64,000 nucleotides of DNA from Candidatus Thermoflexus tengchongensis (GCA_016842085.1 JAEVEX010000010.1:1-64000), one strand, 5' to 3'; positions 18,317-27,631 are shown, counted from the first letter of the stretch. Numbers and translations are program-made. Notes: generated by a model not told the origin, from the sequence alone.

Positions 18317-19297
18317 GTGGCTGGCGTAACGCTGGTTCTGCCGAAGGTGGAAGCGGAAATCCTAACGCAGTCCTATGGGCGTTTCGTTATCAGCCCGCTG
18401 GAGCCGGGCTATGGAGTGACCATTGGGAACGCCCTCCGGCGGGTGCTGTTGAGCTCACTGCCGGGCGCTGCGGTGACCAGCATCCGGATCACGGATGTGC
18501 CCCATGAATACTCAACGATCCCCGGCGTCCGGGAGGATGTGATCCAGATCATTCTGAACATTAAGCAGCTTCGGATGAAGCTCTACGGGGACGGCCCGGC
18601 CCGCCTGCGGCTGGAAGTGGCCGGCGAGGGGGTGGTCACGGCGGCGGATATCCAGTGCCCGCCTGAGGTGGAGATCGTGAATCCCGATCTCTATTTATTC
18701 ACTGTGGATGATGATCGGACCCGTCTGGAGATCGAGATGACCGTCGAGCGTGGGCGGGGATATTCGCCGGCCGAGGAACGGGGCCGCCTGCCGATCGGGG
18801 AAATCCCGGTGGACGCCATCTTCAGCCCGGTCCGGCGCTGCACCTTTGAGATCGATCGGGCCCGTGTGGGGCAGCGAACCACATATGACCGGCTGGTGAT
18901 GGAGATCTGGACGGATGGAACGATGGGGCCGAAAGATGCCTTGATTGAAGCGGCCCGGTTGTTGCTGCAGCACTTCTCCCTGATCTCGGAGTTCGTGGGG
19001 CCCGAGGAGGTGGAAGCCCCGCCCCAGCCGGTGCGGGAGATGATCCCACCCCAGGCTTACGAGACATCTCTGGAGAGCCTGGAGCTGAGCGCGCGGGTGA
19101 TCAATCCTCTTCGACGGGCAGGTATCACCACCGTGGGCCAGGTCCTGGAACTGTTCTATCGGGGGGAGGAGGCGTTGCTCTCGGTTCGCAATTTCGGGGC
19201 CAAGTCCCTTGAGGAATTAAAGGAGCGCCTGATCGAGCGGGGCTTTCTGAGGCCTGAGGATCTGCCGCAGCCCGCAGAGGAGACGGAGGAGGCCTGA
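18317..19297 (+). CDS. rpoA: RNA polymerase alpha subunit
   Basis: I chose GTG 18317 because AAAAGGAGGTTTG precedes it and the conserved sequence begins soon after (LPKVEAEILTQSYGRFVISP); the longer frame runs through a GC-rich hairpin (18265-18287, CCCGCGGCC / GGCCGCGGG). The 326 aa protein has the N-domain dimer and assembly motif IGNALRRVLLSSLPG and the C-terminal domain with RRAGITTVGQVLEL and RNFGAKSLEELKERL, which contacts UP elements and activators. Confidence 0.97.
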   Translation: MAGVTLVLPKVEAEILTQSYGRFVISPLEPGYGVTIGNALRRVLLSSLPGAAVTSIRITDVPHEYSTIPGVREDVIQIILNIKQLRMKLYGDGPARLRLEVAGEGVVTAADIQCPPEVEIVNPDLYLFTVDDDRTRLEIEMTVERGRGYSPAEERGRLPIGEIPVDAIFSPVRRCTFEIDRARVGQRTTYDRLVMEIWTDGTMGPKDALIEAARLLLQHFSLISEFVGPEEVEAPPQPVREMIPPQAYETSLESLELSARVINPLRRAGITTVGQVLELFYRGEEALLSVRNFGAKSLEELKERLIERGFLRPEDLPQPAEETEEA

Positions 19298-19299
19298 CC

Positions 19300-19674
19300 A
19301 TGCGCCATCGAGTTGCCGGGAAGACATTGAGTCGAGATAAAGACCATCGGGAAGCCCTGGCACGGAATCTGGCCACCCAGCTCTTTCTGCATGGGGCGAT
19401 CGAAACAACCGAGGCCAAGGCGAAATTTGTCCAGGCCTATGCGGAGAAATTGATCACCCTGGCCAAGCAGGCGCTGGAGGATCCTTCGAAGCAGGTGGCC
19501 GCGCGGCGGCTGGCAGCGGCCCGCCTTTATGGCCGCGAGGTGGTCAAAAAGCTTTTCGATGAGATCGCGCCGCGCTACAGGGACCGGAACGGGGGATACA
19601 CCCGGATTTATAAACTCGGATTCCGTCGGGGGGACGCGGCACCGGTAGCCCGTCTGGAGCTGGTTCAGGAATAG
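19300..19674 (+). CDS. rplQ: Ribosomal protein L17
   Basis: A 124 aa protein, MRHRVAGKTLSRDKDHREAL, with RNLATQLFLHGAIETTEAKAK split around conserved blocks and the C-terminal RYRDRNGGYTRIYKLGFRRGD. It follows rpoA after 2 nt, the standard alpha-operon end. L17 lies at the tunnel exit. Confidence 0.98.
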   Translation: MRHRVAGKTLSRDKDHREALARNLATQLFLHGAIETTEAKAKFVQAYAEKLITLAKQALEDPSKQVAARRLAAARLYGREVVKKLFDEIAPRYRDRNGGYTRIYKLGFRRGDAAPVARLELVQE

Positions 19675-19832
19675 GTGGATCCTTTTGGGTCCGGGAGGGG
19701 CGCGTCCGGCATGGAGGAAGGCTCCTGCTCTCCTCGAGGGGAGTGCTTTATCTCCCTCACATGTTCAGGGCAGCGCGGGTTGTTTTCAATGGTCCGCCTG
19801 TCTTGAAAAGGCTTCCTGTGGCGTGATTCGGA

Positions 19833-20633
19833 ATGCGAATCTGGGCGGCCCTTGCTTATGAAGGCACAAGGTATCGGGGGTTCCAGCGCCTGGCTCCATC
19901 TCATGAACCGACCATCCAGGGCGTTCTGGAGGCGACGCTCCACCAGCTGGCCGGGGCTCCGGTCCGGGTGCGTGGGGCCGGCCGCACCGATGCAGGAGTC
20001 CATGCGTTAGGCCAGGTGGTCGCTTTTGACATCTCCTGGCGGCATTCCCTGCAGGATCTGCAACGGGCCCTGAATGCGCTCCTGCCGTCCGACATGGTCG
20101 TCTGGGCCCTGGGGGAGGCGCCGTCGGATTTCCATCCGCGTCGGGAGGCCCAGGCCCGGATCTATCGCTATCTGATTTACAATGGACGATGGCGGGATCC
20201 GTTCGGGCGCATGCTGGCCTGGCATGTGCCACTGCCGCTCGATGTCGAGGCGATGCGCCAGGCGGCTGCCCTGTGGGTCGGACGCCATGACTTCGGAGCG
20301 TTTGGCCGTCCCCCCAGAGGGCAAAACACGGTGCGGGAGGTCCGAAGGACGGCTGTCGTAGCGGATGGGGAGTGGGTGGTCTTTGAGATCGAGGCGGATG
20401 CGTTTCTTTATCATATGGTGCGCATTATGGTCGCCGTGCTGATCGCCATCGGCCGGGGGGAGCGATCCCCGGAGACGGCGGCGGCCTACCTGAGGCGCCC
20501 GGACGCCTATCCCGCCCATGCCCCGGCCCCGCCTTATGGTCTGTATTTTGTCGGCGCGCGCTATGATCGGATCCCTGTTCCGCTGCCACCGCAGTTCCTG
20601 ATCGACAGCCTTCGAGTGTTAAAGGACCGGTAG
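19833..20633 (+). CDS. truA: tRNA pseudouridine(38-40) synthase TruA
   Basis: A 266 aa protein, MRIWAALAYEGTRYRGFQRL, with the catalytic Asp in GAGRTDAGVHALGQVV and the C-terminal FLYHMVRIMVAVLIAIGRG. It isomerises U38-U40 of the tRNA anticodon arm. Clustering after rplQ and before rplM-rpsI is common in many phyla. Confidence 0.96.
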   Translation: MRIWAALAYEGTRYRGFQRLAPSHEPTIQGVLEATLHQLAGAPVRVRGAGRTDAGVHALGQVVAFDISWRHSLQDLQRALNALLPSDMVVWALGEAPSDFHPRREAQARIYRYLIYNGRWRDPFGRMLAWHVPLPLDVEAMRQAAALWVGRHDFGAFGRPPRGQNTVREVRRTAVVADGEWVVFEIEADAFLYHMVRIMVAVLIAIGRGERSPETAAAYLRRPDAYPAHAPAPPYGLYFVGARYDRIPVPLPPQFLIDSLRVLKDR

Positions 20634-20691
20634 GGCTTTATCTGCGTTTCCTTAGGAGTCCAGGCACACCTGTTACAGGAGGGAAAGCACC

Positions 20692-21120
20692 GTGAAGACT
20701 TATGTCACCAAGCCGGCCGATATCCGGGCGGAATGGTGGATTGTGGATGCGACCAATCAGAACCTGGGGCGGCTGGCCAGCCGGATCGCCCAGATCCTTC
20801 GCGGCAAGCATAAGCCGTATTTTGACCCCTCGCAGGATTGCGGGGATTATGTGATCGTGATCAATGCGGCGAAGGTGGCGGTTCATCCCCGTCATCTGGA
20901 GCAGAAGATTTACTACCGTCACAGTGGATATCCGGGCGGTTTGAGGGAAATCCCGCTGCGCCGGATGTTGCAGACCCATCCCGAGCGGGTGATTCAGAAG
21001 GCAGTGTGGGGGATGTTGCCGAAGAACCGTCTGGGGCGACGCATGCTGAAAAAGCTGAAGGTCTACGCCGGGCCAGAACATCCGCACCAGGCTCAGCAGC
21101 CCAAACCGCTTCCGTTGTAA
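20692..21120 (+). CDS. rplM: Ribosomal protein L13
   Basis: It starts at GTG 20692 behind ACAGGAGGGAAAGCACC. The 142 aa protein [20 protein letters not shown] has [36 protein letters not shown] and [19 protein letters not shown]. It is paired with rpsI as almost everywhere. Confidence 0.98.
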   Translation: MKTYVTKPADIRAEWWIVDATNQNLGRLASRIAQILRGKHKPYFDPSQDCGDYVIVINAAKVAVHPRHLEQKIYYRHSGYPGGLREIPLRRMLQTHPERVIQKAVWGMLPKNRLGRRMLKKLKVYAGPEHPHQAQQPKPLPL

Positions 21121-21164
21121 GCATATCCGGCTTCAAACCTGCAATACGGGGGAAAGGAGCGCCT

Positions 21165-21599
21165 ATGGCGGCTGTTGTGGAAGGGATTACCTTTGAGGCT
21201 TTCAAAGGCCGTCCTTATGTCGAGGGTGTGGGTCGACGCAAGCGGGCTGTCGCCCGTGTTCGGCTATACACAGGCGGAAGTGGAGTTTTTATTGTGAATA
21301 ACAAGCCAGTGCAGGATTACTTTGCTCGCGAGCAGGATCTCCACCACCTGTTCGAGCCGCTCCGCCTGACGGGCCTGGAAGGGAAGCTGGACGTCACCGT
21401 GAAGGTGGAGGGAGGCGGCCTCACGGGCCAGGCCGGCGCGATTCGCCTGGGGCTGGCCCGCGCGCTGCTTCTGGTGGATCCGGGGTTGCGTCCTCTGCTG
21501 AAACAGCACGGCATGTTAACGCGCGATCCGCGGGAGAAAGAGCGCAAGAAGCCGGGACTCCGGCGCGCGCGCAAGGCGCCTCAGTCGCCCAAGCGCTGA
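21165..21599 (+). CDS. rpsI: Ribosomal protein S9
   Basis: I chose ATG 21165 behind GGGGGAAAGGAGCGCCT. The 144 aa protein has YVEGVGRRKRAVARVRLYTG, GQAGAIRLGLARALL and a C-terminal tail KPGLRRARKAPQSPKR that ends in KR and reaches the P-site tRNA. The N-terminal ~12 residues before the conserved core are extra. Confidence 0.97.
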   Translation: MAAVVEGITFEAFKGRPYVEGVGRRKRAVARVRLYTGGSGVFIVNNKPVQDYFAREQDLHHLFEPLRLTGLEGKLDVTVKVEGGGLTGQAGAIRLGLARALLLVDPGLRPLLKQHGMLTRDPREKERKKPGLRRARKAPQSPKR

Positions 21600-21638
21600 A
21601 CGCTGTATCCCCTTCCCACCTCCCGAACGCTTTTCCAT

Positions 21639-21673
21639 CCTCTTCCCCGGGCCCTCTGGGTCCGGGGAAGAGG
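21639..21673. terminator. Strong hairpin between convergent rpsI and nitrilase genes
   Basis: CCTCTTCCCCGG (21639-21650) pairs with CCGGGGAAGAGG (21662-21673) around an 11 nt loop. There is no T-tract on either side. The position between convergent genes suggests a bidirectional transcription end, but the class is uncertain. Confidence 0.45.
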
Positions 21674-21836
21674 ACGGATCTCTCCAGAGTTACGGTGCTG
21701 ACCTTCTGGCGGAGAGCCTTCAGGGCCAGGCTGGCCGCCTTCAGCGGCCGGCTCGGCCCCGGGCCGCTGGGGAGATGCTTCCCTCCCTTCCCGCTGTGGC
21801 CGGAGGGAAGGGGTATGTGGCCTTCCCGATCTGGCT

Positions 21837-22688
21837 CTAAGCATTCAGGATCCGCTGGAGCTCACGAAGAACCAGGGCCGGTCGTTCGTCTCGCAAAAGG
21901 GGCAATCGAATCCGGGTCCGGCGGATTTGATCCAGATCGATCGAAGCCAGGATCAAGGCTTCATCGAAATAAGGGCCCTGCACCACCAGATCCCCGTTCG
22001 GATCAAAGATAGTGGATCCCCCCCAGAAGTTCTGCCCATCCTCAAATCCCGCCCGGTTCACATGGATGACGAAGACGGTGAAGAGGCTTGCATAGGCCTG
22101 GTTGACCAGCTCGACCCACCTGGCGCTCCCCAGCTTCCCCGGGGTTCCCAATCCACGCCCCGGGCTCGCCGAGGTGAAGATTAACACCTCCGCTCCATCC
22201 AGCCACAGGAGATAAGGCGGGCTGATATGCCAGAAATCCTCGCAGATCAATAATCCAAAGCGCCCAAAGCGGGTATCGAAGGCCCGAACCCGATCCCCGG
22301 GGGCCATATCCCTTCCCTCATCGAACATCCCATAGGTGGGGAGGTAGACTTTGCGATGGCGGTGAATCATGCGCCCTCCGGATAGATAAGCGCCTGCTGT
22401 GTAATAGCGCCCTCGCTCATCCATCTCCACAAACCCGACGACCAGATCAGCCCGCCGGCTGGCTTCCAGCAGGGGTTGGAGGATGGGATGGCCCGGTTCA
22501 GGACGGATGGCCACTTCGTATGTCAGATCCTGGAGCACATATCCGGTGAGGGAAAGCTCAGGGAACACAATCAGCTCAGCGCCTCGCGCCACCGCGTCCT
22601 CGATAACCTCCAGATGCTTGCGGAGATTGGCTTGCAGATCGCCCAGCAGCGGGTAGATCTGGGCCAGACCGATTTTCAGGGCTTTCAT
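21837..22688 (-). CDS. Carbon-nitrogen hydrolase (nitrilase superfamily)
   Basis: The start chosen gives MKALKIGLAQIYPLLGDLQA, 283 aa. The catalytic triad is visible: Glu in LIVFPELSLTGY, Lys in HRHRKVYLPTYGMFDEG, and Cys in LLICEDFWH. The YGMFDEGRD and RFGLLICEDFW blocks resemble the glutaminase domain of NAD synthetases and stand-alone amidases, so the likely reaction is amide or nitrile hydrolysis in the cytoplasm. The substrate is not known. It stands alone on the minus strand. Confidence 0.85.
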   Translation of the reverse strand: MKALKIGLAQIYPLLGDLQANLRKHLEVIEDAVARGAELIVFPELSLTGYVLQDLTYEVAIRPEPGHPILQPLLEASRRADLVVGFVEMDERGRYYTAGAYLSGGRMIHRHRKVYLPTYGMFDEGRDMAPGDRVRAFDTRFGRFGLLICEDFWHISPPYLLWLDGAEVLIFTSASPGRGLGTPGKLGSARWVELVNQAYASLFTVFVIHVNRAGFEDGQNFWGGSTIFDPNGDLVVQGPYFDEALILASIDLDQIRRTRIRLPLLRDERPALVLRELQRILNA

Positions 22689-23035
22689 TCGGGAACCTCC
22701 ACGGTCGCGGTGTTCTGGATGAATCGATCGGAAGTCCGTTCGATCCCCCGAGGCAAGCATGGAATTGGGGGGATCTGAACAGACCATGGGCCGGGGCCGG
22801 CAGACCCCACATACTTCCGGGTGGATGGCCTGTTGGATTATCGGTTCTGTGAAATAATAACCTGGAAGGGGCGTCTGCCGCCAGAGGCGGTCTGAGGAAC
22901 GTTCCAGGCGGATATTCCGCAGGACTTAGGCGGGATGGCCTCTTCCTTTTAAGGGCCGGGTCGGTTCCAAATGCTCCCGGGGAAGAGGTCAACCGCGCCA
23001 TTCCTCCCAATCTCCTGATGGAGAGGGATCCGGCA
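22689..23035. other. Divergent intergenic region, nitrilase / binding protein
   Basis: This 347 nt region lies between divergently transcribed genes and should hold promoters for both. On the plus strand TTGGAT (22833-22838) and TAATAA (22855-22860) are 16 nt apart, a weak sigma-70 candidate for the downstream lipoprotein. No gene is visible. Confidence 0.4.
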
Positions 23036-24220
23036 ATGCGATCCTTATTGCGATGGGGATGGGTTCTGCTTCTCGGGATGGTTGCCTGTGCATCGGTGAC
23101 GAGGCCGCCGAGGTTGATCGTCCTCTGGCATGCCCTGGACCCCGGGCGTGGGACTGCCCTGGCCCGGCTGACAGAGGCCTATATGGCCGAACATCCCGAC
23201 GGCGCGATTTATATGGAGGCGTTCCCCGGAGTCCGGGAGCTGCTGAACCGGTTGCAGCAACCCTCGGAGCGGGGGCCGGACCTGGTTCTGATCCCCACAG
23301 AGGTCGTGCCGGAGTTGTGGGGATCCGGACGGCTGATCCCCCTCCGCCGCTGGCTGGAGGATCCGCAACACGGGCTATCGGCTGAGGAGCAAGACGATCT
23401 GCTGGCCTCCATGACGCCCGGCTCCATTCCATTTCTGCGGGATGGGCTCATCATGTATGCGGATGAAGATCGATTGATGGAATCCGGTTTGGAGCAACTT
23501 CCGGGGGACTGGGAAGGAATTCGCCAGGTGTGCCTGCGGGGAGCGCTGGATCTGAATGGGGATGGACGACCGGATACCGCAGGCTGGATCGCCCCGCGGG
23601 ACGGGCATGTGCTCCAGGGCTGGCTGGCCCGGCGTTCCATGGCTGAGCTGAGGGGATGGATCGAGGACATGGCCTTCATGCTGAGAACCGGATGTGGCCG
23701 CCTGATGGAACCCGAGGCGGCGTTACGGGCTTTTCTGGAGGGCGAGACCGTTATTCTGTTCGGCTCCACCCGCTGGCTTTCCACGCTGGAGCGGGAGACC
23801 GAAGCCGGGCGGTTAAAATTCCGGCTGATGCTGGCTCCCCTGCCCGCTCCATCTGGACAGGGAGAGACGATTCTGCCCGGATGGGGCTGGGATCTGGCGA
23901 TTACAGCTCGGGATCCAGACCAGCAAGCCGCGGCATGGTCCTTTCTGCGCTGGGCCGTGGGGGTCGAGGCCCAGACGCGCTGGGCGCAGGATGCCCGATC
24001 GATCCCCGTCCGTCGAGCTGCAGCCCTGCGCTTGCGCCAGCGGGCAGGGGCGGAAGCCCGGCAGAGCATGGTGCTGAGCTGGGCGCTCCAGGGATATTTT
24101 GAGGAACCCCCAGAGGGCCGGAGCGCTCTGAGCCGTCTGGATGAAGCGCTGAATCTGCTGGAAGGCGGAGCCGATATCTCCGCGATCCTTGAGCGGTTAC
24201 AGAGCGCTTCGCCTCCGTGA
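23036..24220 (+). CDS. Extracellular solute-binding lipoprotein
   Basis: ATG 23036, behind GAGAGGGATCC, gives 394 aa. The N-terminus MRSLLRWGWVLLLGMVAC is a lipoprotein signal with lipobox GMVAC-type. The mature part looks like a family 1 periplasmic binding protein: IVLWHALDPGRGTALARL, ADxxxDLVLIPTE-type (RGPDLVLIPTEVVPELW) and the hinge segment LPGWGWDLAITARDPDQQ. Such proteins capture sugars or related solutes for ABC importers, but no permease or ATPase gene is next to it, so the partner must lie elsewhere or the role differs. Confidence 0.8.
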   Translation: MRSLLRWGWVLLLGMVACASVTRPPRLIVLWHALDPGRGTALARLTEAYMAEHPDGAIYMEAFPGVRELLNRLQQPSERGPDLVLIPTEVVPELWGSGRLIPLRRWLEDPQHGLSAEEQDDLLASMTPGSIPFLRDGLIMYADEDRLMESGLEQLPGDWEGIRQVCLRGALDLNGDGRPDTAGWIAPRDGHVLQGWLARRSMAELRGWIEDMAFMLRTGCGRLMEPEAALRAFLEGETVILFGSTRWLSTLERETEAGRLKFRLMLAPLPAPSGQGETILPGWGWDLAITARDPDQQAAAWSFLRWAVGVEAQTRWAQDARSIPVRRAAALRLRQRAGAEARQSMVLSWALQGYFEEPPEGRSALSRLDEALNLLEGGADISAILERLQSASPP

Positions 24221-24353
24221 TTCCTGAGGGTGATCGCACGCCTCATCCCGAAGACGCGGCGGGTTTCCCTGTGGAGGCGGCTGGGAACTGTTCGGGGCGC
24301 CGAAGATGCCCCGCACAACCCGGGAAAGCATTTCCTGCGAGGAGGAAGGAACA

Positions 24354-25148
24354 GTGAGTCCCTCCGGCGCTCATCTGGAAGTCTGGTTGCTGACGGCCAT
24401 CGAGGCGGCCCTTGCGGGCGGAGCGGTCCTTCGCACCTACTGGCCCCTGTCCCGCCAGATCCACGAAAAGGGATTCCGGGATTGGGTGACCTCCGCTGAT
24501 CTGGCTGCTCAGGAAGCGATCCTGACGGTCATCCGGCGCCATGGCCCGGAGCATCGGATCCTGGCTGAAGAGGGAGAGCGGGGCGTAGCGGAGGTAAAGG
24601 AGGGGATCGTCTGGGTGGTGGATCCCCTGGATGGGACCACGAACTTCGCCCGGCGGTTTCCATGTTTTTCGGTTTCGGTCGGGCTGCTGGTGGATGGCGA
24701 GCCTGTGGTCGGAGCAATTTATGATCCGCTGAAGGATATGCTCTTCACGGCAGCCCGGGGGCGCGGAGCGTTCCTCAACGGAAAGCCGATCCGGGTGAGC
24801 GAGACGGAGCGGCTGGAGCAGGCACTGATCGGGCTGGATTGGGGGCACCGCAATGAGACTCGAGAACAAATCCTGGGATGGTTGAGCCGGCTGGCAGTGC
24901 GGTGTCAAACCGTGCGCGCCATCGGATCTGCGGCCCTGGGGATGGCCTATGTGGCGGCTGGATGGCTCGATCTCTATTTTCACTTCGCGTTGCAACCCTG
25001 GGATGTGGCCGCTGCGGCGGTGATCGTCCGCGAAGCAGGCGGGGCGCTTTATCAACCGGATGGCACGCCGTGGTCCTTCTGGAACTCCGCTGCGGTGGTC
25101 AGCAATGGGCGGCTGGAGCGCGCGGTCTGGGCCGCCATGGGGATGTAA
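24354..25148 (+). CDS. Inositol monophosphatase family protein
   Basis: I chose GTG 24354 behind GCGAGGAGGAAGGAACA, giving 264 aa. Metal-binding motifs of the family are intact: LAEEGE, WVVDPLDGTTNFARRFP and the C-terminal LQPWDVAAAAVIVREAGG. Members dephosphorylate inositol-1-phosphate, fructose-1,6-bisphosphate, NADP or histidinol phosphate with Mg2+. The exact substrate cannot be read from the sequence; SuhB-like or FBPase IV-like roles are both possible. Confidence 0.88.
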   Translation: MSPSGAHLEVWLLTAIEAALAGGAVLRTYWPLSRQIHEKGFRDWVTSADLAAQEAILTVIRRHGPEHRILAEEGERGVAEVKEGIVWVVDPLDGTTNFARRFPCFSVSVGLLVDGEPVVGAIYDPLKDMLFTAARGRGAFLNGKPIRVSETERLEQALIGLDWGHRNETREQILGWLSRLAVRCQTVRAIGSAALGMAYVAAGWLDLYFHFALQPWDVAAAAVIVREAGGALYQPDGTPWSFWNSAAVVSNGRLERAVWAAMGM

Positions 25149-25261
25149 AGCCAGGCTCGTCCCGCATGGGCGTGAGGGCCGCGCGCTGCGCCACCGCCCC
25201 CCACGCCATGGGGCCCGGGGATGAGCCTCCAGCTCGACCTGAAAAGGCAGGTTCCAGGAAT

Positions 25262-25290
25262 TTGACAGATTCTCTCTGCTCTGGTAACAT
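25262..25290 (+). promoter_or_regulatory. Consensus sigma-70 promoter upstream of csp
   Basis: TTGACA (25262-25267) and TAACAT (25285-25290) are separated by 17 nt. Transcription should start near 25297, so the transcript meets the terminator at 25336-25371 before reaching csp. Confidence 0.75.
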
Positions 25291-25335
25291 ATGGATGCGT
25301 GGTGAGCGCACGCGTGAAGGGAAGTCGAAGGCCGG

Positions 25336-25371
25336 ACCGCCGGGTCTGCTGAGACGCCCCGGCGGTTTTTT
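25336..25371 (+). terminator. Intrinsic terminator / attenuator in the csp leader
   Basis: ACCGCCGGG (25336-25344) pairs with CCCGGCGGT (25358-25366) around a 13 nt loop, and the last pair merges into a run of six T. It lies about 40 nt after the predicted start site and 113 nt before csp. It would give a ~75 nt RNA, or act as an attenuator read through under some condition. Confidence 0.75.
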
Positions 25372-25483
25372 GTTGATCTGGAATCGGCCCCATGCCGTCC
25401 TCCAGCCTATCGCCAGACCCCTTCGCTTCAAACCGAAGCCTCCGCTCAGGCTTCACCCTAAAACTTTTTAAGGAGTTCGTCCG

Positions 25484-25705
25484 ATGTCTGAAGCACGCAT
25501 GAAGGGGACCGTTCGCTGGTTCAACCGCACCAAGGGTTACGGGTTCATCCGGCCCGATCACGGAGAGAAAGACATCTTCGTCCACTATTCCGGGATCGCG
25601 GGGGATGGTTTCCGGAACCTGGAGGAAGGGGACCGGGTGGAATTCAGCGTCCGGCAGACGGCGAAGGGGCCGCAGGCTTACGATGTGATCCGCACATCCG
25701 CCTGA
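25484..25705 (+). CDS. csp: Cold-shock domain protein
   Basis: A 73 aa protein, one CSD. RNP1 is KGYGFI and RNP2 is DIFVHYS, in the order GTVRWFNRTKGYGFIRPD then KDIFVHYSGI. It binds single-stranded RNA or DNA and acts as an RNA chaperone or antiterminator. TTTAAGGAGTTCGTCCG precedes the ATG. It stands alone between a leader with promoter and hairpin and its own strong terminator, so it is monocistronic. A thermophile using such a protein is common. Confidence 0.95.
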   Translation: MSEARMKGTVRWFNRTKGYGFIRPDHGEKDIFVHYSGIAGDGFRNLEEGDRVEFSVRQTAKGPQAYDVIRTSA

Positions 25706-25728
25706 TCGGATCCTCCGTTAACCCGAAC

Positions 25729-25761
25729 AAAGGCCCTGCCTCTGGCAGGGCCTTTGTTTTT
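25729..25761 (+). terminator. Intrinsic terminator of csp
   Basis: AAAGGCCCTGCC (25729-25740) pairs perfectly with GGCAGGGCCTTT (25744-25755), with a 3 nt loop and a following GTTTTTG. It is a classical terminator 24 nt after the csp stop. Confidence 0.92.
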
Positions 25762-26012
25762 GATGAGCCCTGTTCCCATTCCGGCGAGCCCGGCCGTGGC
25801 TCCAGGAGCCTTTCCCTCCTGCCCTTCTCCAAATTTCTTTGCAGCACAGAGAGGGGGGAGAATGAAAATGGCAGGACAGGTGGCGAAATCCTCTGTTCTC
25901 CCTGCAGCCTGAAAGGGCCGCAGAGAGGGTGAAAATATATTCAGGCTGGAAGGGGTGTTGCGGGCGTGCTCGATCTGCGCAAGCCTGGATCGATCGCACA
26001 GGAGGGTTTGCC
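25762..26012 (+). other. Spacer before the macro-domain gene
   Basis: About 250 nt (307 nt counting the csp terminator) without a recognisable gene. The AT-rich stretch around 25935 (AAAATATATTCAGG) could contain a -10 region, but no convincing pair of boxes is seen. Confidence 0.4.
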
Positions 26013-26639
26013 ATGACAGCGCCTCGTCAAGTCGTTGCGGAAGCAACCCTTCCCTCCGGTCATCGCGTGACGCTGGTGCATGGAGATCTCACGGAAGAAG
26101 AGGCAGACGCCCTGGTGAACGCGGCCAACACCTACCTGAAGCATGGAGGGGGCGTCGCTGGCGCGCTGGTTCGGAAAGGTGGCCCCCAGATTCAGGCGGA
26201 GAGCGATGAATGGATCCGTCGCCATGGACCGGTTCCCGTGGGCGGGGTGGCGATCACCAGCGCCGGACGTCTCAAAGCCCGCGCCATCCTGCATGCGGTC
26301 GGGCCGGTATGGGCAGGCGGGACCCAGGGGGAAGAGCGTTTGCTGGCGGAGGCGATTCATAACGTTCTGAGGATCGCCCGGGAGCAGGGATACGAGCGGA
26401 TCGCGATGCCGGCGATCAGCACCGGCATTTTCGGCTTCCCAAAGGAGCGGGCGGCCCCGATCTTCTGGGAGACGATCGCCGCCTTCGCCGCCGCTCATCC
26501 CGGGGAGCCGCCCCGGGAGATCCGGGTGGTGATCCTCGATGAGGCGACCCTTCGTCCTTTCCTCGCGGCCTTTCAGAAGCGGTTTGGATCCGCTGCAAAG
26601 CAGGCCCCAGGGGCCAGGGAGGAAGGGGAAGCGACATGA
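26013..26639 (+). CDS. Macro-domain protein (ADP-ribose binding / deacetylation)
   Basis: ATG 26013 follows CACAGGAGGGTTTGCC; 208 aa. The ligand-binding loops are clear: VNAANTYLKHGGGVAGALVR for the distal ribose and adenine, and MPAISTGIFGFPKERA for the diphosphate loop. Bacterial relatives remove O-acetyl groups from O-acetyl-ADP-ribose or de-ADP-ribosylate proteins and nucleic acids. The C-terminal 20 residues are low-complexity (Ala/Glu/Gly). No DarT-like toxin gene is adjacent. Confidence 0.92.
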   Translation: MTAPRQVVAEATLPSGHRVTLVHGDLTEEEADALVNAANTYLKHGGGVAGALVRKGGPQIQAESDEWIRRHGPVPVGGVAITSAGRLKARAILHAVGPVWAGGTQGEERLLAEAIHNVLRIAREQGYERIAMPAISTGIFGFPKERAAPIFWETIAAFAAAHPGEPPREIRVVILDEATLRPFLAAFQKRFGSAAKQAPGAREEGEAT

Positions 26640-26701
26640 GGAGCGAGCCGGGCTCCTTCGGCGCTCTGCCCTGCTCCCTGACCCCAGGGATAGTGGTTCC
26701 C

Positions 26702-27631
26702 TTACCCGCTCAGCAGGCGAACCAGGAGAGCCTTCTGGGCGTGGAGGCGGTTCTCCGCCTGATCGAAGATCACCGAATGTGGGCCGTCCGCCACATCATC
26801 AGTGATCTCCTCGCCGCGATGGGCCGGTAGGCAGTGCATGACGATGACATCCGGCTTCGCCTTCGCCACCAGCGCGGCGTTGACCTGATAGGGTGGAAAG
26901 ATCTGACGCCGGATCTCCGCCTCCGCTTCCTGCCCCATGCTCGCCCACACGTCCGTGTAGATCACATCGGCATCCCGCACGGCCTCCATCGGATCGTGGG
27001 TGAACAGCAGGCGGCTGCCGCTGCGGGCGGCGAAGGCTTTCCCCCGTTCGATAACCGGTTCTTTCAGCATGTAACCCGGAGGCGTTGCGATGGCGAAATC
27101 CACCCCCAGCATGGCACAGATGTAAAGCAGGGCCGTGGCCACGTTGTTCCCATCCCCCACAAAGGCCAGCTTCAGCCCCCGCAGGCATCCTTTCTTCTCA
27201 TAAACCGTGAGCATATCTCCCAGAGCCTGGCAGGGGTGCTCATCGTCAGAGAGCCCGTTGATGACGGGGACCGTTGCATAGCGTGCCATCTCCTCCAGGA
27301 CGGAGTGGGCGAAGACCCGGGCCATAATGGCATCCACATAACGGCTGAGCACCCGGGCGACGTCGGCCACGCTTTCCCGCTTGCCCAGGCCAACCTCCTG
27401 CGGGGAAAGATAGATGGCGTCCCCGCCCAGATGGCGCATGGCCATCTCGAAGGAAACCCGCGTGCGCAGGGAGGGTTTTTCAAAGAGCATCCCCAGGGTC
27501 CTGCCCGCCAGGATCGGCGGCCGAACCCCCGCTTTCCAGTCCGCCTTCATTCGGGCGGCTTCCATGATCATTGCTTCGATCTCCTCCGGAGACCAGTCCA
27601 CCAGGGAGATGAAATGTCGCAAGGGGCTCAT
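26702..27631 (-). CDS. argF: Ornithine carbamoyltransferase
   Basis: A 309 aa protein, [20 protein letters not shown]. The carbamoyl-phosphate loop is [15 protein letters not shown], the H-P-x-Q motif is HPCQALGDM, and the ornithine-specific C-terminal motif is [12 protein letters not shown], which separates it from aspartate carbamoyltransferase. It makes citrulline from ornithine and carbamoyl phosphate in arginine synthesis. The one unusual point is FEKPSLRTR where FxKxSTRTR is more frequent; this variant occurs in many bacteria. No other arg gene is adjacent. Confidence 0.95.
   Translation of the reverse strand: MSPLRHFISLVDWSPEEIEAMIMEAARMKADWKAGVRPPILAGRTLGMLFEKPSLRTRVSFEMAMRHLGGDAIYLSPQEVGLGKRESVADVARVLSRYVDAIMARVFAHSVLEEMARYATVPVINGLSDDEHPCQALGDMLTVYEKKGCLRGLKLAFVGDGNNVATALLYICAMLGVDFAIATPPGYMLKEPVIERGKAFAARSGSRLLFTHDPMEAVRDADVIYTDVWASMGQEAEAEIRRQIFPPYQVNAALVAKAKPDVIVMHCLPAHRGEEITDDVADGPHSVIFDQAENRLHAQKALLVRLLSG

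Noticed and set aside
20838-21164. Upstream extension of the rpsI frame through rplM
   Set aside because: It runs in another frame through rplM; the S9 core starts after ATG 21165 with a good ribosome-binding site.
23209-24318. 369-codon minus-strand frame opposite the solute-binding lipoprotein
   Set aside because: Composition of Arg/Ser-rich shadow; the plus strand has lipobox and family features.
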